From Methylococcales bacterium (GTDB lineage Bacteria; Pseudomonadota; Gammaproteobacteria; Methylococcales; Methylomonadaceae), in the NCBI GenBank assembly GCA_026398895.1, contig JAPLRZ010000026.1:1-40866 (forward strand): 40,866 nt of DNA. Direction: 5' to 3'. The notes under the pieces were generated by a model. That model saw only the letters and a program-made list of their open reading frames with translations. It searched no databases and was not told the origin of the DNA. The position numbers were made by a program, and so were the translations under genes. Below are positions 15,184-24,709 of the stretch, in pieces. Numbering within the stretch: the first letter of the stretch is position 1; each line of letters begins with the position of its first letter.

Positions 15184-16830
15184 ATGAGGATATTTTGGGC
15201 ATTATTGGCACTTTGCGTTCCTGTGGTCATAATTTATGCACAATTTTTTGGTAATCCTTTAATTTTTGATGATCTTACCTTTTTTCAGGGTGAAGAATTT
15301 AGTCTCTATTTGCATAAAGTATTTAGTTTCAATTTACGTTGGTTGCCTTATGCTACCTTTGTCTGGACTCGGCAAGTATTTGGTGATGCTCTTATATGGT
15401 TACGTTTAGGCAATCTGTTATTGCATCTAGCTACCAGCGTGACGCTGTTTTTCTTCTTGCGGCGATTATTTGAATTCGTCATCCCCATAGAAGTAAATGA
15501 CAAAACCTTATCATCATTTTGGTTAGCTTTTTTTGGGGCATTAATCTTCGCACTGCATCCAGTTTCTGTTTATGCTGTTGGCTATTTGGTACAACGCACC
15601 ACGCTGATGGCTACTTTATTTACCTTGCTGACGTGGCGATTATTTTTAGAAGGGCTGATTCGAGAAAATCGTCTTTGGCTAACTGCGTCCGCGCTAAGTT
15701 ATTTTCTGGCGGTTCTTTCAAAAGAACACGCCATTATGACTCCCACTGTAACAGTCGCACTGTTATTGCTAATTAGCCCACAACCTCAACAACGAATTAA
15801 GTTAGTTTGGTCAACCTTTGTGCTGTATGCGTTGATCGCTGCGTTCGCGGTTTTTCAACGACAGTCAGAACATATTCTAGGACAAGCCTACGAACCCGTT
15901 GCTTCAGAGCTTCTGTCCAGACTGAGTGAGGAACTTAATCCAAGTCTAGTTTTCCCCTTGTCGATACTGACGCAATCTTTTGTATTTTTTAAGTATTTAT
16001 GGATATGGCTAATACCAAGCCCTAGTTTGATGTCAATTGATACTTGTCAAACTTTTGCGTTGCGCTTGTGGTCATTTCCAGAAGTCTTGGGGTTGGTCGG
16101 TTTTTTTATTTACCCTTTTTTAGCCGTCCGATTACTGTTGCAAAGGGGCTTAAAAGGCTTGCTAGGTTTTGGTTTGCTTTGCCCTTGGTTATTGTTTTTT
16201 ACCGAACTAGCAACAGTGCGTATTCAAGAAATTTTTGTACTGTATCGCAGTTATTTGTGGATGACGGGGCTTTTTGCCAGCTTGCCGTTTCTTTGTCAAA
16301 AATTAACGGCTAAACAAACAGTGATAACCTTGACCTGTGTGGCGTGTTTACTGATACCGTTGACTTTGCTTAGGTTAGACACTTTTTCACATCAATTTAA
16401 ATTATGGGGTGATGCTAAAAACAGAATTAAGGATGATAAAAGTTGCCCTGTAATGGATAGAATTTTGAATAATACTGGCAGAGAACTAATGAGACAAGGT
16501 CGTTATCCAGAAGCTTTAGAGGATCTTAACCGCTCTCTTAAAGGGATTAAGTTACAACTAAAACCGATGGTGTCGGTACTGGGTGCCAACTATTACAACC
16601 GTGGTTTCGCTTACTTAAAAACTGGGCAGTTTCGTTTAGCTATCAATGATTTTAATATCATTTCTGAACCTGTGCCAACAGCATGGGTGGATCTATATTT
16701 TTATAAAGCCCAAGCTTTTGAAGGTTTGCACGAATTGAGTGCCGCCAGAGAATCTTATGAAAAAGCCTGCTTAAACGGAGTAAATGAAGGTTGTGATAAA
16801 CAAAAAGAGCTGGAAAAGTCCATAAAATAA
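15184..16830 (+). CDS. polytopic GT-C-like membrane protein with C-terminal TPR, putative pilin glycosyltransferase
   Basis: 548 residues. About 11 hydrophobic segments cover residues 1-410, with an acidic FDDLTFFQG loop right after the first segment, which is where GT-C glycosyltransferases have their catalytic Asp. The C-terminal 130 residues form TPR-like helices (GRYPEALEDLNRSLKGIK, TGQFRLAINDFNII, LHELSAARESYEKAC). This layout resembles membrane O-glycosyltransferases and the TMTC/oligosaccharyltransferase-like proteins found in pilin loci. It follows pilA and the TfpZ-like gene, so pilin glycosylation (a TfpW- or PilO-like job) is plausible but inferred. The start ATG at 15184 has AAAGGAAAT just before it. 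Twelve bp separate it from thiD, so thiDE may share its transcript. Confidence 0.7.
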   Translation: MRIFWALLALCVPVVIIYAQFFGNPLIFDDLTFFQGEEFSLYLHKVFSFNLRWLPYATFVWTRQVFGDALIWLRLGNLLLHLATSVTLFFFLRRLFEFVIPIEVNDKTLSSFWLAFFGALIFALHPVSVYAVGYLVQRTTLMATLFTLLTWRLFLEGLIRENRLWLTASALSYFLAVLSKEHAIMTPTVTVALLLLISPQPQQRIKLVWSTFVLYALIAAFAVFQRQSEHILGQAYEPVASELLSRLSEELNPSLVFPLSILTQSFVFFKYLWIWLIPSPSLMSIDTCQTFALRLWSFPEVLGLVGFFIYPFLAVRLLLQRGLKGLLGFGLLCPWLLFFTELATVRIQEIFVLYRSYLWMTGLFASLPFLCQKLTAKQTVITLTCVACLLIPLTLLRLDTFSHQFKLWGDAKNRIKDDKSCPVMDRILNNTGRELMRQGRYPEALEDLNRSLKGIKLQLKPMVSVLGANYYNRGFAYLKTGQFRLAINDFNIISEPVPTAWVDLYFYKAQAFEGLHELSAARESYEKACLNGVNEGCDKQKELEKSIK

Positions 16831-16842
16831 TGAGGTTAGTCA

Positions 16843-17634
16843 ATGCGTCATAATCGCCCCGTGGTATTATCATTTTCAGGTCACGACCCTAGCGGCGGTG
16901 CGGGTGTTCAAGCAGATATTGAAACTCTAGTCAGCCATCAATGTCATGCGGCGAGCATCATTACTGCTTTAACCGAACAAAATACTCACAACATCAAAAA
17001 GCTGATTCCACAGCATCCTGATGATATTGTTGCTCAAGCACAAACACTATTAGATGATTTAGCTGTTAAGGTGTTCAAAATTGGTTTAATTGGTCATTAT
17101 GAAACCGCTATCGCCATTCATTCAGTGCTAACACAATATCCGCATATTCCTGTCGTCCTAGACCCTGTATTAGCAGCAGGTGGAGGAACTGATTTGTCTA
17201 GCAAGCAATTATTGGATGCAATCATTAACTTATTACTGCCTTGTACAACAGTCTTAACGCCTAATAGTGAAGAAGCACGGCGATTGACAGGATTAACTGA
17301 TTTGAATGATTGTGGGCTGAAATTATTGGAATTGGGCTGTGCGACTGTATTAATCACGGGGACGCATGAAGATACGCCTAGCGTTAGCAATCAATTATTT
17401 CATGATGGGCGTTGCTGGGAAACTTACACTTGGGATAGATTACCTGCTAGTTATCATGGTTCTGGTTGTACACTAGCAGCGAGTATCGCCGCATTACTGG
17501 CGCATGGAATAGAACCTATGCAAGCTGTACTGGAAGCGCAAGACTATACTTGGCATTCATTACAAGCCGCTTATCTGTCAGGCAAAGGTCAACATAACCC
17601 GAATAGATTTTTCTGGATGGAGCAAGAGCAATGA
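16843..17634 (+). CDS. thiD: hydroxymethylpyrimidine (phosphate) kinase ThiD
   Basis: Phosphorylates HMP and HMP-phosphate for thiamine synthesis. 263 residues of the ribokinase fold with SFSGHDPSGGAGVQADIET at the start, VVLDPVLAAGGG, LTPNSEEARRLTG, VLITGTHE and the catalytic HGSGCTLAASIAA near the C-terminus. It begins 12 bp after the membrane protein gene and overlaps thiE by 4 bp (ATGA), so the pair is translationally coupled. No TPP riboswitch is visible upstream, unlike many thi operons. A fused ThiDE is common in relatives; here the two remain separate. Confidence 0.94.
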   Translation: MRHNRPVVLSFSGHDPSGGAGVQADIETLVSHQCHAASIITALTEQNTHNIKKLIPQHPDDIVAQAQTLLDDLAVKVFKIGLIGHYETAIAIHSVLTQYPHIPVVLDPVLAAGGGTDLSSKQLLDAIINLLLPCTTVLTPNSEEARRLTGLTDLNDCGLKLLELGCATVLITGTHEDTPSVSNQLFHDGRCWETYTWDRLPASYHGSGCTLAASIAALLAHGIEPMQAVLEAQDYTWHSLQAAYLSGKGQHNPNRFFWMEQEQ

Positions 17635-18245
17635 AACTTCCCTCACGCGGACTTTACGCTATTACCCAAACTGAACATAAATCCAGTCGTACCATTATCG
17701 CTGAGGTAGAAAAGGTGATTTTAGGCGGCGCGGTAGTTATTCAATATCGAAATAAAAAGCCGCAGGACGCTTTATTTCTTGCCAAAGAATTGGTAAAAAT
17801 TTGTCATCAATATGATGTGCCGTTAATTATCAACGACGATATAGAATTGGCAATTCGTGTTGCTGCCGATGGTGTACATCTTGGTGAAGACGATGCTACC
17901 GTGACAGAAGCACGGCAACGGCTAGGTAAAAATGCCATCATTGGGGTTTCTTGCTATAACAGCGTTGAAAAAGCCATAGCAGCCGAAAAACAAGGGGCGA
18001 CTTATGTGGCTTTTGGGCGATTTTTCCCTTCGTCATCAAAACCATTGGCTTCTCCTGCTGAAATAAACACCTTGTGTGAAGCCAAGAAAATGCTGACTAT
18101 TCCTATTGTGGCAATTGGCGGCATTTTGCCAGAAAATGGAATGCAGTTACTGAATGCAGGAGCTGATTTTTTAGCGGTTATCGGTGGTTTATTTACCACA
18201 CAACCCGAACAGTCAGCGCGTGCTTACAGTGAGTTATTTGGATAA
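17631..18245 (+). CDS. thiE: thiamine phosphate synthase ThiE
   Basis: Joins HMP-PP and the thiazole phosphate to make thiamine phosphate. 204 residues, TIM barrel. Motifs: GAVVIQYRNKKPQDAL (diphosphate-binding YRNK), PLIINDDIELAIRVAADGVHLGEDD (Mg-binding acidic residues), IGVSCYNSVEKA, YVAFGRFFPSSSKP and VAIGGILPENGMQLL. The start ATG overlaps the thiD stop. It ends 118 bp before hppA, which runs towards it. Confidence 0.94.
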   Translation: MKLPSRGLYAITQTEHKSSRTIIAEVEKVILGGAVVIQYRNKKPQDALFLAKELVKICHQYDVPLIINDDIELAIRVAADGVHLGEDDATVTEARQRLGKNAIIGVSCYNSVEKAIAAEKQGATYVAFGRFFPSSSKPLASPAEINTLCEAKKMLTIPIVAIGGILPENGMQLLNAGADFLAVIGGLFTTQPEQSARAYSELFG

Positions 18246-18308
18246 ATTGGATAGAGCTCAAGCTTGCGTTACTTAATCCACGCGTACTTTGCCTTTTTCG
18301 ATATGAGA

Positions 18309-18329
18309 AGGTCAGGCAGAACCTGACCT
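18309..18329. terminator. hairpin between convergent thiE and hppA
   Basis: AGGTCAGG (18309-18316) pairs perfectly with CCTGACCT (18322-18329) over a 5-nt loop. No U-tract follows on either side, so termination is possible but unproven; it may equally be a repeat unit. Confidence 0.4.
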
Positions 18330-18362
18330 CCTGTGTAATGTGTGTTGTAAGCTAAAGCGTGT

Positions 18363-20498
18363 TTAGAAGTTAAACCAGCCTGAACCAAATGAAGTTGCGA
18401 ACACTAAACTCACGATACTCATCAATTTAATCAGAATATTCAACGCAGGACCGCTAGTATCTTTGAAGGGATCACCAACCGTGTCACCGACCACAGCCGC
18501 TTTATGGGATTCTGAGCCTTTGCCACCGTGCTGTCCTGTTTCTATATATTTTTTCGCATTGTCCCACGCACCACCTGCATTTGCCATCATGACGGCTAAT
18601 AGAAAGCCTGAGGACATTGTACCGACCAACATACCCGCGAGGGCTTCTTTACCTAATACCATGCCGACAACTAAGGGTACGATGACGGCTAATGCACCTG
18701 GAATAATCATTTCTTTTAACGCAGTTTCGGTACTGATACCCACACAGGCGGCGTAATCAGGTTTGCCTGTGCCTTCCATTAAACCTTCAATAGTCAGAAA
18801 CTGACGACGGACTTCAACGACAATTTCTTGCGCCGCTTTACCAACAGCGGTCATGGTGAGTGCTGAAAATAAATACGGCATCATCGCGCCAATTAAAATT
18901 CCTGGCAACATAGTCGGATCTAATAAATCCAAACGGTCGATTTTTGCCGCTGTAACATAAGCCGCCAACAACGCTAAGGCGGTTAAAATTGCAGAACCAA
19001 TCGCAAAACCTTTACCTGTTGCCGCTGTGGTATTACCTAAGCTATCTAAGGCATCAGTACGATGACGGACTTCGGCGGGTAGATGACTCATTTCTGCAAT
19101 ACCGCCTGCATTATCTGCCACAGGACCATAAGCATCAGTTGCCAAGGTGACACCTAGCGTACTGAGCATACCGACACCTGCTAAAGCAACCGCATACAAA
19201 CCAGCAGTAATTGAACCATCGGCTTTATGCCCTAACCAGATACTGAGCAAAATAGCGACCGCAACAATCAGCACAGGCAAGACGGTACTCATCATGCCAA
19301 CCGCTAAGCCTTGAATAATGGTAGTTGCCGCACCTGTTTCAGTTGCCTGAACAATAGACTGGGTGGGTTTTTCAGTATAAGCGGTGAAATATTCGGTCAC
19401 ATAAGCAATGGCGTTACCTGCAATCAAGCCGACCACAATCACTAACCAATAGCTGATGCTGACTCCAGACAGCAACACAGCGAATAACGTCAGACCTAAA
19501 ACGACGACCGAAGCTCCCCACACTGAACGACGTAATGCTGCCAATAACTCTTCTAAGCTGGCTTTTTCATCAATTTTAGCAACTTGTTTTCTCAAGAAGT
19601 GATGGATACGTCCCATAACAGATTCATCTGAAAAAGGTCTCGCATGAGCGACATCCTGCTCTTCACCGATAACAATATAAATACCGAACAGGCTGGAAAT
19701 AATACCCACAGCCGCGACTAAAAACGGCAAGCCAATAAACGCCGCAGCATGATTACCACCAATCACCGCGCCTAAGGTAGCAGCGGCAATAATAGAACCA
19801 CTATAACTTTCAAATAAGTCCGCACCCATACCCGCAACATCACCGACATTATCGCCAACATTATCAGCAATTACCGCTGGATTACGAGGATCATCTTCAG
19901 GAATGCCTTTTTCAATTTTACCGACTAAATCCGCACCGACATCTGCCGCTTTGGTATAAATACCACCGCCAACTCTAGCGAATAAAGCGATAGAACTTGC
20001 ACCAAAACCAAAACCTGTGACATAAACCAGTTGATTAGGATCGCCGTTAAAAATTAAAAACAACACCGTCATGCCAATTAAGCTAAAACTGACGACTGAC
20101 ATACCCATAATCGCGCCACTACCGAAGGCAACCCGCAAGCCCTCATGCAAGCCGCGACTCGCCGCTGATGCTGTACGCACATTCGCCCGCACAGCAACAT
20201 ACATACCTAAATAGCCCGCACCTGCCGACGCAGTCGCACCAACCACAAAACACAGTGAGGTTTGCCAATGTTGAAATATAGCAAGAATAACTGCCACAAT
20301 CAGTACAAAAATCGCTATCACGCGATATTCACGTCTTAAAAACTCTGACGCGCCCACTTGAATAGCCAATGCGATCTCTTGCATGACCTGACTTCCTGCG
20401 TCATAACTCAACACTTTTTTCGTGTGCCAGATGACAAATCCGACCCCGATAAGCCCCATTAATAACGCCATAATTACTGATACAGATGCTTGAAACAT
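18363..20498 (-). CDS. hppA: membrane-bound ion-translocating pyrophosphatase, K+-dependent type
   Basis: Hydrolyses cytosolic pyrophosphate and pumps H+ (or Na+) across the membrane. About 711 residues with some 16 membrane segments. Catalytic blocks: [22 protein letters not shown], the acidic [19 protein letters not shown] loop, [18 protein letters not shown] and [21 protein letters not shown]. In [10 protein letters not shown] the position that is Lys in K+-independent enzymes is Ala, so this belongs to the K+-dependent group by the known Ala/Lys rule. H+ versus Na+ selectivity is not certain from sequence. Two ATG codons stand in tandem; AGGAG lies 5 nt before the second, which I chose (first would be 20501). 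In methanotrophs PPi-linked energy saving fits the PPi-dependent glycolytic enzymes of the group. Confidence 0.95.
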   Translation of the reverse strand: MFQASVSVIMALLMGLIGVGFVIWHTKKVLSYDAGSQVMQEIALAIQVGASEFLRREYRVIAIFVLIVAVILAIFQHWQTSLCFVVGATASAGAGYLGMYVAVRANVRTASAASRGLHEGLRVAFGSGAIMGMSVVSFSLIGMTVLFLIFNGDPNQLVYVTGFGFGASSIALFARVGGGIYTKAADVGADLVGKIEKGIPEDDPRNPAVIADNVGDNVGDVAGMGADLFESYSGSIIAAATLGAVIGGNHAAAFIGLPFLVAAVGIISSLFGIYIVIGEEQDVAHARPFSDESVMGRIHHFLRKQVAKIDEKASLEELLAALRRSVWGASVVVLGLTLFAVLLSGVSISYWLVIVVGLIAGNAIAYVTEYFTAYTEKPTQSIVQATETGAATTIIQGLAVGMMSTVLPVLIVAVAILLSIWLGHKADGSITAGLYAVALAGVGMLSTLGVTLATDAYGPVADNAGGIAEMSHLPAEVRHRTDALDSLGNTTAATGKGFAIGSAILTALALLAAYVTAAKIDRLDLLDPTMLPGILIGAMMPYLFSALTMTAVGKAAQEIVVEVRRQFLTIEGLMEGTGKPDYAACVGISTETALKEMIIPGALAVIVPLVVGMVLGKEALAGMLVGTMSSGFLLAVMMANAGGAWDNAKKYIETGQHGGKGSESHKAAVVGDTVGDPFKDTSGPALNILIKLMSIVSLVFATSFGSGWFNF

Positions 20499-20689
20499 CA
20501 TAACTCCTCTTATTTATTATCTAATTATTTGGCTAAACGCCTCTAAGAATACGCTGTTTTTTATATTTTCTATGTTAATCAAACCTCAGCACACCCCCCT
20601 TTTGACCGCATAGTCGTCTTATTGCATTTCGTTGAACCACGCAAAAGCCTAGCAGATATTTCATTTGCTAGAATTAAAGAGTGGGTTTT

Positions 20690-20988
20690 TTATTTTTTAT
20701 CAAGTAACAAAAGCTCTTGAATAAGTGCCTTTCTAACATCAATAGGCGGCGCATCCAAGCGTTTGATGGTCGGATTATTTTTAAAAGTTAAAAACTCCAA
20801 ACCTTTATCGCCTTTTTCTATTAGAAAATCCGTGAGTAAAATATTATAAAGTCTTTTTTATCAATTACTTGCTTATTAATCAGCCACTGTCCATTAACTT
20901 GACTGACATTAGCAAAATGTAGAAAACTACTTTTACCTTGGTTTTGTTTATTGGCATTGAGTGCTTTTTCAATCAGCTCACCTGAAAG
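20690..20988 (-). pseudogene. 5'-nucleotidase / metallophosphatase C-terminal remnant
   Basis: Minus-strand translation gives GELIEKALNANKQNQGKS, then NVSQVNGQWLINKQVID, and after a one-base frameshift YNILLTDFLIEKGDKGLEFL and VRKALIQELLLLDKK-stop. This is the C-terminal domain pattern of periplasmic 5'-nucleotidases (YKVATNDFLASGGDGY type). The frameshift and truncation by the IS3 end at 20988 show a broken gene. The N-terminal metallophosphoesterase domain is not seen on the other side of the IS. Confidence 0.6.
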
Positions 20989-21018
20989 CTACACTAAATT
21001 ATGATGTGTCAACACTTT

Positions 21019-21880
21019 TCAGGACACATTCACAGCAGCTTTATGCTGCATTTCAAACTCTACAGGTGACAGGTAGCCATTGCTGGAATGGAGGCGTTGT
21101 CGGTTGTAGAACACTTCGATGGTGTCGAAGAGGGATTTTTTGGCTGCTTCACGGGTGGCATCGCGTTCATGGTTGACGTATTCAGTTTTTAGGGTGTGGA
21201 AGAAGCTCTCAGAGACGGCGTTGTCCCAGCAGTTTCCTTTGCGGCTCATGCTTTGCTTAATGCCGTGTTGTTTGAGCAGTTTTCGATGGCTATCGGAGGC
21301 GTATTGACTGCATCGGTCGGTGATGCCCAAGCAAGCCTTTGGCGGGTTTTCGTTTCCAGATTGCCATGATAAGCGCATCATTGATGAGCTGTGTCTCATG
21401 TTATCCGCCATCGACCAGCCGACGATTTACCGCGAATACAGGTCTATCACGACAGCGAGGTATAGCCAGCCCTCTGCTGTTGGGATGTAAGTGATGTCAC
21501 CCGCATAAACTTGGTTAGGGGTATCCACGTTAAACTGGCGGTCAAGGTGATTAGGCGCGATGGGCAAGGTATGTTTAGAGTCGGTCGTTGCTTTAAAACG
21601 CCGCTTGGTATGGTTAACGCCTTATCACGTTTCGCTTTTTCGCTTTCGCCCGCCGCCGCCCATGAATAGTACGCACTACAGCTCACACGCATCACCGAAC
21701 ACAACAACCTCACACAGTAATCCGCGCTCTGTTCCAAAATCCATGCGTACCTCACCGTGTTTCTCTGACAAAGCCTATCCTGAGTATAACGAAGGGTACG
21801 CCGCTGCTTTTTTAACAGATCGCGTTCCTCCGTCAATCGCGTAACCTCTTTCTTTAACCGCTTCAGCTCATTCAGGTCTT
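21019..21880 (-). pseudogene. IS3-family transposase, multiply disrupted
   Basis: From the 5' side: TEERDLLKK, a 22-bp intrusion, VRYAWILEQSADYCVRLLCSVMRVSCSAYYSW, then [26 protein letters not shown] (first catalytic Asp), a TAA codon where Lys is expected before IVGWSMADN, LGITDRCSQYAS (second Asp) and GNCWDNAVSESFFHTLKTE (Glu), ending VEFEMQHKAAVNVS. A second frame change lies between SYYSW and YAGDITYI. All three catalytic residues can be found but not in one reading frame, so it is inactive. Confidence 0.85.
21774..21795 (-). repeat. REP-like fragment inserted within the transposase
   Basis: A 22-bp block whose minus-strand reading (CCTTCGTTATACTCAGGA...) resembles CCTTCGATACCTCAGGAGAG in REP copy 3 (14989-15008). 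Removing exactly these 22 bases restores the frame after the A6G slip (AAAY joined to LCQRNTVRYAWI). Confidence 0.5.
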
Positions 21881-21956
21881 TTCATTTATTTTATAGAAAA
21901 GTGTCCTGTTTAGTGTAGCCACATCAGTCAAAAAGCTTTAGTTTTTTGCGATTCGC

Positions 21957-21974
21957 CAATAGCTAAAGCTATTG
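21957..21974. repeat. dispersed palindrome family C, copy 1
   Basis: CAATAGCTAAAGCTATTG, preceded by AAAAGCTTTAGTTTTTTG and followed by AACTCC, in the 249-bp leader of nirB. A same-order copy is at 26026-26078 and a degenerate one at 31868-31916. Apart from this and the IS end, I see no regulatory motif I can name in the nirB leader. Confidence 0.75.
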
Positions 21975-22168
21975 AACTCCAAGCACTTTATAAACCCCCG
22001 CCCTTTTTCAGGCACGATTTTGGAATTACCGCCTATTTTGGTGCAGAATCGGGGTGCATATATTGTTCAATCTCCGATAAAATCAATCAATCCAGCGCGT
22101 TAGTTTTTATGGCACAAGCTTTGCTTTATTGATTGAAAACGTTATTAATAGAGTCATTGAGGTAAATC

Positions 22169-24709
22169 ATGAGTAACAAACAAACGCTGGTCGTCATCGG
22201 TAACGGCATGGTGGGGCAGCATTTTTTAGCAAGCTTGGTTGCAAGTCCTGTTAAAGATCAGTATCACATCGTTACTTTTTGCGAAGAACCCCGCCCCGCT
22301 TATGATCGCGTGCATTTATCCTCATTTTTTACTGGCACTAGCGCGAAAGAACTGTCATTGGTGGAAGATGGATTCTTTGAGCAACACGACATCACACTTC
22401 ATTTAGGCGATAAAGCCGCTACTATCGACCGCACGGCTAAAACCGTTACTTCATCAAAAGGCATTTGTATCGCCTATGACAAATTGGTATTAGCTACAGG
22501 TTCTTATCCGTTTGTACCACCTGTTGCAGGACATGATAGAGCGCAATGTTTGGTATATCGCACTATTGAAGACCTTGAAGCAATGGCGGCAGCGGCAAAA
22601 ACTGGCAAAGTTGGCACTGTGGTGGGTGGCGGTTTGTTAGGCTTGGAAGCCGCGAAAGCCTTAAAAGATTTGGGCTTAGAAACTCATATCGTGGAATTTG
22701 CCCCGCGCTTAATGGCGGTGCAACTCGATGAAGCAGGCGGGGCAATGCTACGGCGCAAAATTGAACAGCTAGGTGTCATTGTCCATACTGGTAAAAATAC
22801 CAGTCTGATTACTGACGGTGAGCAGTGCGTTAATAAAATGTGTTTTGCCGATGGTGAGGAATTAGAAACTGACATTGTGCTGTTTTCAGCGGGTATACGT
22901 CCGCGTGATGAGTTGGCGCGGGCGTGTGGTTTGGAAGTCGGTCAACGCGGCGGTATTGTTATTGATAACGACTGTAAAACCTCAGATGCTGATATTTATG
23001 CCATTGGTGAATGTGCGTTGTGGAATGGCATGATTTACGGGCTGGTTGCACCAGGTTATGCGATGGCGCGAACGGTAGTGGCGAATTTAGAAGGTAATTT
23101 TTATAGCAGTTTTAGAGGCGCGGACATGAGTACCAAGCTCAAACTCATGGGCGTGGATGTAGCCAGTATTGGTGATGCTCATGCAAGGAGTCAAGGTGCG
23201 CTGGTTTATAGCTATCAAAACGACGCTAACGAAGTGTATAAACGCTTGGTAGTCAGCGAGGATAAAAAATATTTATTGGGTGCGGTGTTAGTCGGTGAGG
23301 CATCAGGTTACAGTACCTTATTGCAATATTGTTTGAACGGTATTGAGTTACCCGAAAATCCAGAAGCACTTATTTTACCGCATCGCTCCGATGAGTCAGT
23401 CGGTTTAGGCCCCGATGCTCTGCCTGCTTCGGCAATCATTTGTTCTTGTTATAACGTGTCTAAAGGCAAACTCTGCACGGCGATAGAAGCAGGTTGCACC
23501 ACAGTGGACGCGTTGAAAACCAGCACCCAAGCGGCAACAGGCTGTGGCGGTTGTTCGGCACTGTTGAAATCGGTATTAAATTCAGAATTGGCTAAACAAG
23601 GCGTTGAAGTTAATACTGATTTATGTGAGCATTTTGCTTATACACGCCAAGAGCTACACGCGCTGGTTCGTGTGGAGCAAATAAAAAGCTTTAGTGATTT
23701 ACTGGCAAAACATGGCAAAGGTTTAGGTTGTGAAATTTGTAAACCCACGGTGGGCAGTATTTTAGCGTCACAGTGGAATGAACACATTCTGGAAAAAGAC
23801 CATCTGGGACTACAAGACACCAACGATAACTTTCTTGCTAATATGCAAAAAGACGGCACTTATTCAGTTGTACCGCGTATTACAGGCGGTGAAATTAGTC
23901 CTGATATGCTGATTGCTTTAGGGCAAGTTGGTAAAAAATATAAACTGTACACCAAAATCACAGGCGGTCAGCGGGTGGATTTATTTGGTGCAACACTGGA
24001 ACAATTGCCGCTGATTTGGCAAGAACTGATAGCTGCTGGGTTTGAATCGGGTCATGCTTATGGTAAATCCTTACGCACGGTTAAATCGTGTGTTGGCAGT
24101 AGCTGGTGTCGTTACGGTGTCGATGACAGTGTGAGTTTGGCGATTGAATTAGAAAATCGTTATAAAGGTTTGCGTTCACCGCACAAAATTAAAATGGCTG
24201 TCTCAGGTTGTACGCGAGAATGTGCCGAAGCCCAAGGCAAAGATGTCGGTATTATCGCTACTGAAAACGGTTGGAATTTATATGTCTGTGGTAATGGCGG
24301 CATGAAACCACGCCATGCGGATTTATTTGCTACCGCGTTGGATAAAGAAACCTTAATCAAAACCATCGACCGCTTTTTAAGTTTTTATGTACGCACTGCC
24401 GACCGTTTGCAACGCACCTCAGTGTGGATGGAAAATATGGAAGGTGGTTTAGATTACCTCAAATCAGTCATTATTGATGACAAACTGGGCTTGGCTGAGC
24501 AGTTAGAACAGCAAATGCAGACCGTCATCGATACTTATCAATGCGAATGGAAAACCACCATTGAGGATGAAAGCAAACTAAAACGTTTTCATCATTTCAT
24601 CAACAGCGACGCGACCGACGATAACGTGGTATTCGTTGAAGAGCGCGGACAAATTCGTCCAGCGCGTGACGATGAACGCAAACATTTTAACTTAGTAGAG
24701 GTGGCGTAA
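22169..24709 (+). CDS. nirB: assimilatory nitrite reductase NAD(P)H large subunit NirB
   Basis: Cytosolic sirohaem enzyme reducing nitrite to ammonium with six electrons from NAD(P)H. 846 residues. Domain order: FAD/NAD oxidoreductase (1-400; VVIGNGMVG FAD motif, TVVGGGLLGLEAA NAD motif), BFD-like [2Fe-2S] domain (CSCYNVSKGKL ... GCGGC, about 425-465), a second Cys pair in LGCEICKPTV, then the sulfite/nitrite reductase ferredoxin-like half domain (GEISPDMLIALGQVG) and the 4Fe-4S/sirohaem site CVGSSWC ... GCTRECAEAQGKD. All expected ligands are present. Its TAA stop shares one base with the nirD start. It heads the nir-nas cluster. Confidence 0.97.
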   Translation: MSNKQTLVVIGNGMVGQHFLASLVASPVKDQYHIVTFCEEPRPAYDRVHLSSFFTGTSAKELSLVEDGFFEQHDITLHLGDKAATIDRTAKTVTSSKGICIAYDKLVLATGSYPFVPPVAGHDRAQCLVYRTIEDLEAMAAAAKTGKVGTVVGGGLLGLEAAKALKDLGLETHIVEFAPRLMAVQLDEAGGAMLRRKIEQLGVIVHTGKNTSLITDGEQCVNKMCFADGEELETDIVLFSAGIRPRDELARACGLEVGQRGGIVIDNDCKTSDADIYAIGECALWNGMIYGLVAPGYAMARTVVANLEGNFYSSFRGADMSTKLKLMGVDVASIGDAHARSQGALVYSYQNDANEVYKRLVVSEDKKYLLGAVLVGEASGYSTLLQYCLNGIELPENPEALILPHRSDESVGLGPDALPASAIICSCYNVSKGKLCTAIEAGCTTVDALKTSTQAATGCGGCSALLKSVLNSELAKQGVEVNTDLCEHFAYTRQELHALVRVEQIKSFSDLLAKHGKGLGCEICKPTVGSILASQWNEHILEKDHLGLQDTNDNFLANMQKDGTYSVVPRITGGEISPDMLIALGQVGKKYKLYTKITGGQRVDLFGATLEQLPLIWQELIAAGFESGHAYGKSLRTVKSCVGSSWCRYGVDDSVSLAIELENRYKGLRSPHKIKMAVSGCTRECAEAQGKDVGIIATENGWNLYVCGNGGMKPRHADLFATALDKETLIKTIDRFLSFYVRTADRLQRTSVWMENMEGGLDYLKSVIIDDKLGLAEQLEQQMQTVIDTYQCEWKTTIEDESKLKRFHHFINSDATDDNVVFVEERGQIRPARDDERKHFNLVEVA

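Larger units (their letters stand above)
20988..21919 (-). mobile_element. decayed IS3-family insertion sequence
   Basis: Terminal inverted repeats GCTACACTAAA (20988-20998) and TTTAGTGTAGC (21909-21919) bound the element. It is 932 bp, shorter than a normal IS3 member, because the helix-turn-helix part of orfA is missing: only the leucine-zipper tail (LNELKRLKKEVTRL) remains before orfB. An A6G slippery heptamer, the usual -1 frameshift site between orfA and orfB, is at 21813-21807 on the minus strand. Confidence 0.85.

Noticed and set aside
16831..16842. TPP riboswitch before thiD
   Set aside because: Only 12 bp separate thiD from the preceding gene; no THI box-like structure fits.
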